Positions 1 through 7,659 of a DNA stretch of 64,000 nt are shown here, one piece after another. The DNA comes from UMGS1865 sp045656885 (GTDB lineage: Bacteria; Bacillota; Clostridia; Oscillospirales; CAG-272): contig JAZORZ010000071.1 of assembly GCA_045656885.1 (NCBI GenBank), forward strand, positions 1-64,000, in the 5' to 3' direction. Numbering within the stretch: the first letter of the stretch is position 1; the number at the start of each line of letters is the position of its first letter. The notes below the pieces were generated by a model. The model was given only the letters and a program-made list of their open reading frames with translations. It made no database searches and was not told the DNA's origin. Position numbers and translations under genes: made by a program.

Positions 1-664
1 GTTCTGGCAGGTTGAGCCCGAGGTTGCTTTTGCAGAGCTGCCCGACATTATTGAAATTATTGAAGAATATATCAAGTTCATTGTTGGCTACGTTCTTGAA
101 AACTGCTCCGCCGAGATCGATTTCTTTGAAAAGTTCTTTGAGAAGGGTCTGCGCCAAAAGCTCGAGCTTTTGACCAACTCCGATTTTCAAGTTCTTGCAT
201 ACACCGACGCCATCGAGCTGCTCAAAAAGGCAGAGGGAGCAAACTTTGCATTCGCTCCCGAATGGGGTGCTGAATTGCAGAGTGAGCACGAGCGTTGGCT
301 CACCGAGCAGATCTTCAAAAAGCCCGTATTCGTTATCAACTACCCCAAGGATATCAAGTCCTTCTATATGAAGCAGAACGACGACGGCAAGACCGTTGCG
401 GCTACCGACCTGCTTGTTCCCGGCATTGGCGAGCTTGTTGGTTGTAGCGAAAGAGAGGCAAACTACGACAAGCTCGTAGCCGCTATGGAAGCGCGCGGCA
501 TGGACGTTTCCGCTTACTCGCAATACCTTGACCTCAGAAAGTACGGTTCTGTTCCCCACAGCGGATTTGGCATCGGCTTTGACCGTTTGGTTATGTACGT
601 CACCGGTGTTTCCAACATTCGTGACGTTCTCCTCTACCCCAGAACGCCTAAGGAATTGAAGTAA
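1..664 (+). CDS. asnS: Asparagine--tRNA ligase, 3' part (5' end outside window)
   Basis: Charges tRNA-Asn with asparagine in the cytoplasm. The reading frame is open from base 2 and about 220 C-terminal residues are present. It begins FWQVEPEVAFAELPD, the class II synthetase core of the AsnS/AspS group, and ends with motif 3, GFGIGFDRLVMYVTGVSNIR, followed by the usual short tail PRTPKELK. An internal TTG at 170 is only a track artefact and not a start. A strong hairpin terminator follows 9 nt after the stop. The N-terminal anticodon-binding OB fold and any T-box leader lie outside the window. AsnS rather than AspS is inferred from the size of the catalytic domain and the motif 3 wording. Confidence 0.93.
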   Translation, partial: FWQVEPEVAFAELPDIIEIIEEYIKFIVGYVLENCSAEIDFFEKFFEKGLRQKLELLTNSDFQVLAYTDAIELLKKAEGANFAFAPEWGAELQSEHERWLTEQIFKKPVFVINYPKDIKSFYMKQNDDGKTVAATDLLVPGIGELVGCSEREANYDKLVAAMEARGMDVSAYSQYLDLRKYGSVPHSGFGIGFDRLVMYVTGVSNIRDVLLYPRTPKELK

Positions 665-672
665 TTACAATA

Positions 673-706
673 AAAAAGCAACTCCCACTTTGGGAGTTGC
701 TTTTTT
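673..706. terminator. Bidirectional rho-independent terminator
   Basis: Perfect stem GCAACTCCCA/TGGGAGTTGC with a CTT loop, flanked by six A on the left and six T on the right. It can end asnS on the plus strand and the M50-like gene on the minus strand, whose stop codon is 3 nt away. Confidence 0.9.
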
Positions 707-708
707 GA

Positions 709-1512
709 TTAGAATATCACTCTCAACCAGCGCCAAAGGTAAACAAGCAAAGCAATGAATACCCACACGAGCGAAAATGCGATGGTAACACAGAAAATGG
801 AGAGCACGGGCAAATTGAAGCGCATCAATGCGCTCACGATGTCGCCTTGCAAGCCGAATGGCATAGTAACACCTGCAAAGATAGCAAGCACGCCCGTGTA
901 GATGAGGAGCGCCTTGAAGCATCCCTTCAGGTCGGCAAAGCTCAAGGTGATGTGTTGCGAAACCGAAAGAATGATGAGCAGCCCTACCACAGAGCGCACG
1001 GCATCGCCTTTGATTCCTTCAAACAAAGAGAACAGGAGCGAAACTCCACCTGAGAGCATCTCACGCACGCCGACTCCCGCCGCTACCATTGCGCGCGAGC
1101 TATCAAGATAGGCATTCCACTGTGTGGGAAAGCAAAGGGTGAGCACCAAGATCATTACACCAAGACCGCTGAAGATGGGACCAAAGCTGATAAAGAGATC
1201 TCCAAACACCGCCCACAGATTTTTGCGGTTGTAGGTGTGCTGCACGTAGCCGAGCGTTTTGGAGCGGCGGCTTGGGGGCAAAAGCAGCTTCATATCGGTG
1301 ATGCGGTGTGCAAAGGGAATGCACATCAGGGCGTGTCCCAGCTCGTGCACGGGAGTGCCCACCACCGAGGATGCATAAAGTACAAGCGTTGCCGAGTCGC
1401 CCACAAAATACATAAATATCTGTCGCGCGATCCACGCAACGAGACCGCAAACCACCATAACGCCAAGCGTCAAACCGAGCAGCTGTCCTATATAAATCAA
1501 ATATTGGTCCAT
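709..1512 (-). CDS. M50-like membrane zinc metalloprotease, uncharacterised
   Basis: A 267-residue integral membrane protein. An N-terminal hydrophobic helix is followed by a second segment carrying HELGH at residues 56-60 (GTPVHELGHALMC), the HExxH zinc site of intramembrane or membrane-associated metalloproteases. At least four more hydrophobic segments follow. The ATG at 1512 has a good SD (AGAAAGGA). M50 site-2 proteases usually have a second motif with a metal-binding Asp in a late helix, and I could not identify it securely, so protease activity is an inference from HELGH alone. The gene stands alone, convergent with asnS. The substrate is unknown. Confidence 0.7.
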   Translation of the reverse strand: MDQYLIYIGQLLGLTLGVMVVCGLVAWIARQIFMYFVGDSATLVLYASSVVGTPVHELGHALMCIPFAHRITDMKLLLPPSRRSKTLGYVQHTYNRKNLWAVFGDLFISFGPIFSGLGVMILVLTLCFPTQWNAYLDSSRAMVAAGVGVREMLSGGVSLLFSLFEGIKGDAVRSVVGLLIILSVSQHITLSFADLKGCFKALLIYTGVLAIFAGVTMPFGLQGDIVSALMRFNLPVLSIFCVTIAFSLVWVFIALLVYLWRWLRVIF

Positions 1513-1556
1513 GTAAAAATTCCTTTCTTGTTTGGCTTTTCGGCGGGACTAAGTTC

Positions 1557-1640
1557 TGCCTCCCTTGTGTAAAGGGAGGTGCCGAGCAACTGCGAGGCGG
1601 AGGGATTGTAAAGAAAAAAATTTTGCAAAACAATCCCTCA
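1557..1640. repeat. Dispersed palindromic repeat with CTCCCTT hairpin
   Basis: Two hairpins: CTCCCTT-gtgt-AAAGGGAG near 1559-1578, and GAGGGATTGT (about 1600) pairing with ACAATCCCTC (about 1630). The same layout (…GGGAGG…GGAGGGA) recurs around 27165-27330. From memory, repeats of this type are scattered through gut Clostridia; no function is known to me. Confidence 0.6.
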
Positions 1641-1708
1641 GTCCCTTGTCGCGCTCGCCTACAATACGATAGACTTAATTAATTGATGTGGTTATAAAAC
1701 ATTATTTT

Positions 1709-4705
1709 TCAAAACTGACTGTCAAATGCATCGTTCAGCTTTTGGGCAAGCGCCTGCATACGCGCGGCATCTACCTTGCAAACTTGACGGTCATAGGTTA
1801 CAAGACCGTTGGTCTCGTCCTCAACGTCGCTGACCTGTGTGAGCACCGTAGCGCAAAGTCCTCCGTTTTGAATACAAGGAATGATCTCGTCGCTATAGAG
1901 CTTTTCAAGTGCGTCCGAAAATGCCTCGGGCGTTGCGTAGGTACTATACCCGTAGTTTTGGTCAAGATTGAAGGAGTGCCCCTCTATTTTGCAGGAGTAA
2001 CCGCCAAACTCGGAGAGCACCAAGGGGAGCTTGCGGCTCTTGAGCTTGACCTTTCTAAAATAGATGTGCTCGCTTTGCACGTCGCTGCGCGGCGTTTTGA
2101 ACCACCCCGATGCGGTATCCCAAATGCGAGTGGAGTCACACGCTTTGAGTTGGTCATATACGCGAGATGCACCGAAATACTGTCCCCAACCCTCATTGAA
2201 AATAGTGTAGTAGCACACAGAGGGGTGATTGTAAAGCAGATCGATCACAGCGCGTGAGCCGTCCTCAAAATCGGCACGGCGGCGACGGCTCACCGTGTGG
2301 AAGAATCCCCATCGCCAGCCCGCAGTGGGCAGTGCGGTATCAAACACGAAATCATAGTGACCGCTGTTCATCATATCTTGAAAAACGATCATGCCCTGCT
2401 TATCACACTCGTAATAAAAGATGTCGGGCTCGATTTTGATGTGCTTGCGCAGCATGTTAAAGCCGAGCTCCTTCATTTTGGAAATATCATAGCGATATCC
2501 CTCGGGCGTGGCGGGGGTGTAGATGCCGTCACTGTAATACCCTTGGTCAAGAAGCCCATGGAAGAAATAGGGCTTGCCGTTCAGGCACAGTCGCGGCTTG
2601 CCCGCAACCATCTTGGATTCGATGGTACGCAGAGCAAAATAAGAGTCGATTTTATCGTCTCCGTCCGCAAGGGTAAAGGTGTAAAGGTGAGGGTTTTCGG
2701 GAGACCAGAGAATGGGATCTTTCACCTCGATCTCAATACGGTTTCCCTCGTAGGTGTAAATCTTATCGCCCTCGGGCAGGTGGAGTGTGAGCGTTTTTTG
2801 CGCGTTGCCGCCCAAGGTTTCAACCGTTACAGAGGACAGCGTGGGCGTAACGTAGAGCGAGGAGATATAATGCTCGGGAACGCTCTCAAGCCACACCGCT
2901 TGCCAAATGCCGCTGATGGGTGTGTACCACATTCCGCCGCGCTTTTTGCGCTGCTTTCCGTATGCAAGCTGAATATCCAGCTCGTCGGTCACGCGCACGC
3001 GCAGGGTGTTGCTTCCCGTCTTTGCGGCGGCGGTAACGTCAAAGGTAAAGGGCAGATATCCACCCTCGTGCTTGCCAAGATAGGTGTCATTGAGCCACAC
3101 CTCGGCAATTTGGTCGACCGCGCCAAAATGCAAAAGGATTTTTTCTTTCGTAAAATCGGAAGAAAGGTTGAAGTTTTTTTCGTAGACGTATTTTTCTTTC
3201 TTTTCAAGGGTTCGATTCACACCCGAAAGCCGTGTTTCGGGAGAAAACGGAACGGTGATATTTGAAAGAGGTGTTACAACTCCTTTTTTCTCAACACTCA
3301 AATTCCAAACGCCGCAAAGGGAAAGATAGGAGTCGCGCTTCATTTGCGGGCGAGGATACTCCCTCTCCCACTCGTCTCCCTTTGCGGCTATCTCAAAAGG
3401 GGTTTTCAGGTCAACGGTACGAGCCGGCTTTTTGGGGCGCAGAACAAGCAGCAGAACCGTCAGTACCGCCGCTACAACGAGCGCCGCCAAGAAAATGTTT
3501 TGGTTGGGCAGGAAGGAGAATGTTCCGTCGTTGTTGGGAACAAGCTCGGCATTGCGAAGAACCCAGCTACCGATCTTAGGACCGATAACGCCGGGAACGA
3601 GCACCTGCGCACAGATGCGCACGCCTTGCAGCATGCCCGCTTTGCCGTCGGGGGTGAGGTCACGGATCTTTGCGCCAAACACTGCCATACCGCAAAGGTA
3701 GCCGCACATCATAAAGAGCGAGCCGACAAACACAAGGGCTGTTTCTTTGAAGAAGTACAAAAGAACGTAACCGAGCATTAAGGATGCGATTGCGATAAAG
3801 CCCGAAAAATCAAAACCCTTTTTGTCATATACCTTGCCCCAAAGCGCGGTTGCAACCGATGCCAGAATGATGGCACGTGCCATAATAAAGACGTAATCTG
3901 CCATGCCCAAAGACTTCTCATAATAAATAATGAGGTAGGGCATAAAGATTTGAATGGAAATGTTAAAAAGGATAAACGCGGCAAGATAGAAATACAAAGA
4001 TCCGTTGCCCTTTACAGTTGAAGGGCGGAAGCCGTAAATGATGTTTTGGAAATATCCCGTTTCGGATTTGACACACTTAACGGGGTCTTTGATGAGGAAA
4101 ATGCCAAGAATACCAATGGCAATAACAACAACACCAATGATAGCAAAGATCCAAGTCCAGCTATCGGCTTTGGTCAGATCAAAGAACATAAAGCCGCCAA
4201 ACACAACGAGAATGGCAACCAGCGGCATCATAGAGTTGATGCCCTCGGCAGCACCGCGGTTGGTGCTATCGGTGCTATCGGTCAACCATGCATTAAATGC
4301 CGCATCGTTGGCGGAAGAGCCGAAAAAGGTCATTAAGCAATCGAAAATGATTACAAGAGACACCGCAACGGCAGAGGAGCTAACGGTCAGCCACGCGCCT
4401 GTGTTGGCTTGGTCAACGCGAATAAAGCAAAAACCGAGAATAGAAATACCCCAGAGGATATAACCCGCGCACATAAAGAGCTTGCGCTTGCCTGCGCGGT
4501 CGGAGAGCGCACCGATGAGAATTGTGGTCAAGGCGGCAGAGATAGCACTTGCCGCAACCATGGTGGAAATGTCGTCGGCGGTCGCGTTGAACATGTTGTA
4601 GATGAACACGTTGAGATACATATTCTCCACAACCCACGCCACCTGGCCGATCAAGCTGAACAAGGTCAGCGCACACCAAAAACGGGGGGAAAGCTTGGTT
4701 TTCAT
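1709..4705 (-). CDS. MFS sugar transporter fused to a GH2 glycoside hydrolase
   Basis: One uninterrupted 998-residue frame. Residues 1-~420 form a 12-helix major-facilitator transporter, with the loop ALSDRAGKRK-type motif GALSDRAGKRKLF between helices 2 and 3. A linker (RPKKPARTV, ~421) leads to a GH2 enzyme: a sandwich domain from ~460 (SLCGVWNLSV), an Ig-like domain, then a TIM barrel with the acid/base Glu at ~838 (FNEGWGQ) and the nucleophile Glu at ~899 (LSEFGGY). With twelve helices both ends should be cytoplasmic, so the enzyme would act on sugar just imported. GH2 covers beta-galactosidase, beta-mannosidase and beta-glucuronidase, and the substrate cannot be fixed here. The ATG has SD AGGAGG. 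Separate transporter and enzyme genes are the norm. Confidence 0.88.
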   Translation of the reverse strand: MKTKLSPRFWCALTLFSLIGQVAWVVENMYLNVFIYNMFNATADDISTMVAASAISAALTTILIGALSDRAGKRKLFMCAGYILWGISILGFCFIRVDQANTGAWLTVSSSAVAVSLVIIFDCLMTFFGSSANDAAFNAWLTDSTDSTNRGAAEGINSMMPLVAILVVFGGFMFFDLTKADSWTWIFAIIGVVVIAIGILGIFLIKDPVKCVKSETGYFQNIIYGFRPSTVKGNGSLYFYLAAFILFNISIQIFMPYLIIYYEKSLGMADYVFIMARAIILASVATALWGKVYDKKGFDFSGFIAIASLMLGYVLLYFFKETALVFVGSLFMMCGYLCGMAVFGAKIRDLTPDGKAGMLQGVRICAQVLVPGVIGPKIGSWVLRNAELVPNNDGTFSFLPNQNIFLAALVVAAVLTVLLLVLRPKKPARTVDLKTPFEIAAKGDEWEREYPRPQMKRDSYLSLCGVWNLSVEKKGVVTPLSNITVPFSPETRLSGVNRTLEKKEKYVYEKNFNLSSDFTKEKILLHFGAVDQIAEVWLNDTYLGKHEGGYLPFTFDVTAAAKTGSNTLRVRVTDELDIQLAYGKQRKKRGGMWYTPISGIWQAVWLESVPEHYISSLYVTPTLSSVTVETLGGNAQKTLTLHLPEGDKIYTYEGNRIEIEVKDPILWSPENPHLYTFTLADGDDKIDSYFALRTIESKMVAGKPRLCLNGKPYFFHGLLDQGYYSDGIYTPATPEGYRYDISKMKELGFNMLRKHIKIEPDIFYYECDKQGMIVFQDMMNSGHYDFVFDTALPTAGWRWGFFHTVSRRRRADFEDGSRAVIDLLYNHPSVCYYTIFNEGWGQYFGASRVYDQLKACDSTRIWDTASGWFKTPRSDVQSEHIYFRKVKLKSRKLPLVLSEFGGYSCKIEGHSFNLDQNYGYSTYATPEAFSDALEKLYSDEIIPCIQNGGLCATVLTQVSDVEDETNGLVTYDRQVCKVDAARMQALAQKLNDAFDSQF

Positions 4706-4742
4706 AAAGTCCTCCTATTTATAATAAAATGTCTTCCCTTTC

Positions 4743-4771
4743 ATTATAGCATATTCCCTGCGCGTTTGCAA
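4743..4771 (-). promoter_or_regulatory. Promoter of the MFS-GH2 gene
   Basis: On the minus strand TTGCAA (4766-4771), 17 nt, TATAAT (4743-4748), 38 nt upstream of the start codon at 4705. Confidence 0.7.
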
Positions 4772-4849
4772 GAGGGCAGGAAAAAGTGCAGAGTGAAGAA
4801 TGCAGAGTTGGGGATTGTTACATCGCATAAAAAGCCACCGAAATTTTAA

Positions 4850-4950
4850 GCCATATCCCGCTGCGGCTACGCCTTGTGCTCAGAATGACATACAGTGGGG
4901 TTGTCGGGTTGTAATTTTTAAGTGCGGGCGACCAATGGTCGCCCCTACGT
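4850..4950. repeat. Dispersed repeat remnants in a 375-nt gap
   Basis: The gap 4706-5080 holds the phrase CTGCGGCTACGCCTTGTGCT and then a hairpin GGGCGACC-aat-GGTCGCCC ending in CCTAC. The latter belongs to the GTAGGGGCGA…TCGCCC family also seen at about 20467-20496 and 56155-56290. No coding signal was seen. The rest of the gap holds the two flanking promoters. Confidence 0.55.
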
Positions 4951-4991
4951 TTCTCTTATAATTCTGTACTCCTCTTTGTGTTTCTTTTTCC

Positions 4992-5020
4992 TTGACAACC
5001 CTTTTGATTTGTGGTACAAT
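4992..5020 (+). promoter_or_regulatory. Promoter of the VOC/YmdB pair
   Basis: TTGACA (4992-4997), 17-nt spacer, TACAAT (5015-5020), 60 nt before the ATG at 5081. Confidence 0.8.
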
Positions 5021-5080
5021 AAAACCGATGACTTGGCGCGGTTGGAAAACCCAAATTTTCGCGCACAAAAGGAGACTATT

Positions 5081-5500
5081 ATGAAACGCAAAACAAACGG
5101 ATTTCATCACCTCGCGCTCAAATGCGTAAACGAAAAACATTTTGATGATACGGTGCATTTTTACCGTGACCTGTTGGGTATGGAAACGGTTCGCACGTGG
5201 TACGATGCAAACAATCATCCCTGCACAATGCTCGACACCGGCTCGGGCGTGCTCGAGATCTTCTCTACCGGAGGGACTCCTTTGCATAGCGCATATAACG
5301 GTGTCAGCGGCGCTCTCAATCACATCGCGTTCGCAGTAGATGATGTGGACGATTGTATCGAGACCGTCCGCGCGTCGGGCTATCTTGTTACCGTAGAGCC
5401 GAAGGACATTTGTATCCCATCCAACCCCCCCTACCCTGCTCGCATCGGTTTTTGCATCGGTCCCGTAGGCGAGGAAATTGAATTTTTCCAAGAAAAATAA
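5081..5500 (+). CDS. VOC (glyoxalase/dioxygenase superfamily) protein
   Basis: A 139-residue protein starting at an ATG with SD AAAAGGAG 7 nt upstream; the longer upstream extension of the frame has no SD. It shows the two beta-alpha-beta-beta-beta modules of the vicinal oxygen chelate fold: the first starts FHHLALKCVN with FYRDLLGMETVR, the second starts LNHIAFAVDDVD and ends GEEIEFFQEK. His near residue 8, the two Glu of LEIF and IEFF, and His of LNHIAF are placed like VOC metal ligands. The family includes glyoxalase I, epimerases and antibiotic-resistance proteins, so the substrate is open. It is the first gene of a probable operon with ymdB, 31 nt downstream. Confidence 0.88.
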   Translation: MKRKTNGFHHLALKCVNEKHFDDTVHFYRDLLGMETVRTWYDANNHPCTMLDTGSGVLEIFSTGGTPLHSAYNGVSGALNHIAFAVDDVDDCIETVRASGYLVTVEPKDICIPSNPPYPARIGFCIGPVGEEIEFFQEK

Positions 5501-5531
5501 AACAAAACAGACAAAATAGAAAGGCACATCT

Positions 5532-6305
5532 ATGCGTATTCTTGCCCTTGGTGACGTTGTTGGACACGTTGCCATCGATTATCTCGCCGACAAGCTTTGG
5601 GCGTTCCGCTCGAAGGAAAAAATTGATTTTTGCGTTGCAAACGGAGAGAACGCCACCGAAATTCGCGGTATTTCCGCCGCCGATGCCGAGTCTCTCCTCG
5701 ATACGGGCGTTGACCTCATTACGCTTGGCAACCACGCCTTTGGCATGCGTGACATTTATTCCTATCTCGATGCCAACGATGGGCGCATCATTCGCCCCGC
5801 AAACTACCCCACCGACGCGCCCGGCGTTGGTTACACAATTTGCGATGTGAACGGTTGGCGTGTGCTTTGCATCAACGTAAGCGGCAGAGTTTACCTCGAT
5901 CCGCTTGCCTCTCCCTTCGATACCGTCGACCGCATTCTCGAACGCGAGAACGGTCGCTATGACCTCGCCTTGCTCGACATTCACGCCGAGGCGACCAGCG
6001 AAAAGCTTGCCATCGGTCGCTATTTCGATGGGCGCATTCAGGTGATGTTCGGCACGCACACCCACGTCCCCACTGCCGACGAGCAGATCCTGCCCCACGG
6101 CTCGGGCTACATTACCGACCTCGGTATGTGCGGCCCACAGGATGGCATTCTCGGCACCGATGTCGATGCCGTCATTCACCGCTTCCGCACACAAATGCCC
6201 ACGCGCTTCTCCGTCGCTTCCGGTGACGTGAAGGCACAAGGCGTCATTTTTGACATTGACGAGAGCGCGAGAAAAGTCCGCAGTGTGAGGAGAATTAGTT
6301 TCTAA
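5532..6305 (+). CDS. ymdB: YmdB-family metallophosphoesterase
   Basis: A 257-residue calcineurin-like phosphoesterase of the YmdB/DR1281 type, a cyclic-nucleotide (2',3'-cAMP) phosphodiesterase in Bacillus. Metal-binding motifs are visible: LGDVVG (Asp8), NGENA (Glu39, Asn40), TLGNHAF (Asn67, His68), DIHAEATSEK (~148) and GTHTHVPTAD (~173). The length matches the family. In Bacillus ymdB is next to rny (ymdA); here rny lies 4 kb downstream on the other strand. The ATG has SD AGAAAGG. A structured repeat begins about 3 nt after the stop codon. Confidence 0.93.
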   Translation: MRILALGDVVGHVAIDYLADKLWAFRSKEKIDFCVANGENATEIRGISAADAESLLDTGVDLITLGNHAFGMRDIYSYLDANDGRIIRPANYPTDAPGVGYTICDVNGWRVLCINVSGRVYLDPLASPFDTVDRILERENGRYDLALLDIHAEATSEKLAIGRYFDGRIQVMFGTHTHVPTADEQILPHGSGYITDLGMCGPQDGILGTDVDAVIHRFRTQMPTRFSVASGDVKAQGVIFDIDESARKVRSVRRISF

Positions 6306-6307
6306 AG

Positions 6308-6533
6308 TGTATGCGGGGGAAACTTCTTGAGAAGAACAACGCAACGTTCCGTTGCTACGATAATATTTCGCAGGCGAAATATTATGCTCCCCCGCACCCC
6401 CTTCAAGAACACTCGCACAAATATATCAAAAGAGAATTTCCAGCACACGGACGGACAGTCGGCGCGAGCGCAACGCTCGCTTTTGCTCTCGCGAGCGATT
6501 AGGGACCACTAACCCTACTCGCTAAGAAAGTTG
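6308..6533 (+). repeat. Composite 3' element copy 1 (hairpin module A + structured module B)
   Basis: Starts about 3 nt after the ymdB stop. Module A (about 6311-6420) has outer arms GCGGGGGA/TCCCCCGC whose loop contains two smaller hairpins, then CACCCCCTTCAAGAAC. Module B (6448-6533) has stem 1 GCGAGCG-caa-CGCTCGC (6464-6480), the conserved word CTTTTGCTCTCGCGAGC, stem 2 AGCG/CGCT with inner TAGGG/CCCTA, and ends AGAAAGTTG. Copies 2 and 3 lie at 9626-9800 and 63155-63333. Apart from this element the 6306-6669 gap shows no gene. Confidence 0.75.
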
Positions 6534-6669
6534 TTTGGTATTGGCTAACGACAAAAAGCAAACAAAACCTTACCGCCGCCCGTGATATGTGAGATAGAAA
6601 ACCTGTTTATTATGGTATGGTTGGTTTTATCCATCAGCCGATCATCTTGTCACAAAGAAAGGGGTTTTT

Positions 6670-7632
6670 ATGGTAAGAAAAATTTTACAGGTCATTTTTA
6701 CGGCAATATTTTGCCTGGATATTGCCGTTGGTGTCATCAGCGCCTTTTCCTATCCTCATGATAACGAGGCATACGAACAGCTACAACCCGAAACATTTAC
6801 GCACGAGCCCATCGACTCGGTTTACATCAAGGAAGATTTGCAGCAAATTTACGTTTGCTACAATGCGGCGTCCTATGTCAACGTATATACCGTTGACGGC
6901 AAATTTCTCTGGGCGATCTCAACTCCCGAATTAGGCAACAACACGTATTTTGAAATTTTGGATGACAATCTGGTCGTTTACGATTCGGAAACCGCCTACC
7001 TCTACAACGCGAAAAACGGTGCTTTTGTTGCCAAACGAAACGCCGAAGAGTTGGAGTTGGCATACTACTTTGACTCCGGCGACGAGTCACTGCCCGAGCC
7101 CGCCCCGGGAGATTTTTGTTTTGATGCACACCAGGTATACAAAATAGAAGCGGACGGCAGCGAAACGGTGCTTGTAAAAAGACCGTTCTGGCACAACCTT
7201 GTTGACCCCGTTTTTTGCATCCCGCTCACCTTTCTCGCGGCTTTGGGCATCGGTATTTTGACCTTTTCAAAAGTGTTTCAAGAATACCGTTTTGTAAAAA
7301 GAAAATATACAACAGATAGGCAAGGCGTTGTTGTCGGTCACGCACGTGCAAGATTTATTCAAAAGTATTTTCGCGTAGCATCCATCGTCTACCTGGCGTT
7401 TGCGGTTTTGGATGTTCTTTTAGGCATCTTTCTTGACGGCATCCTCGCCGCTGGTATTATTCCCCTCGCGCTACACTTCATTGTATCCAATGCTGTTTTT
7501 GCCAATATGATGGAGCGCATTCCCTTGACAGAAGACGAAGAAAAAATTATGAATTTTTGGAGTACCGCGCAATTCGCCTCTTTTTTCATTGCCTTTTTCT
7601 CGGTTATGGTTGCCACAGCGTTTGCCACCTAA
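6670..7632 (+). CDS. Membrane protein of unknown function
   Basis: A 320-residue protein I do not recognise. Helix 1 (residues ~4-26) is followed by an extracytoplasmic region of about 150 residues, acidic and rich in beta-strand-like repeats (SVYIKEDLQQIYVCY, VYTVDGKFLWAI, LVVYDSETAYLYN), which look like incomplete beta-propeller blades. Three further hydrophobic helices occupy the C-terminal half (near 180-200, 240-285 and 300-318). The ATG has SD GAAAGGGG. It sits between ymdB and the GH92 gene, 27 nt before the latter, so the two may be cotranscribed. A sensor or anchoring role would be a guess. Confidence 0.65.
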   Translation: MVRKILQVIFTAIFCLDIAVGVISAFSYPHDNEAYEQLQPETFTHEPIDSVYIKEDLQQIYVCYNAASYVNVYTVDGKFLWAISTPELGNNTYFEILDDNLVVYDSETAYLYNAKNGAFVAKRNAEELELAYYFDSGDESLPEPAPGDFCFDAHQVYKIEADGSETVLVKRPFWHNLVDPVFCIPLTFLAALGIGILTFSKVFQEYRFVKRKYTTDRQGVVVGHARARFIQKYFRVASIVYLAFAVLDVLLGIFLDGILAAGIIPLALHFIVSNAVFANMMERIPLTEDEEKIMNFWSTAQFASFFIAFFSVMVATAFAT

Positions 7633-7659
7633 AATACTCTTTTATATAAGGAGCTCACT

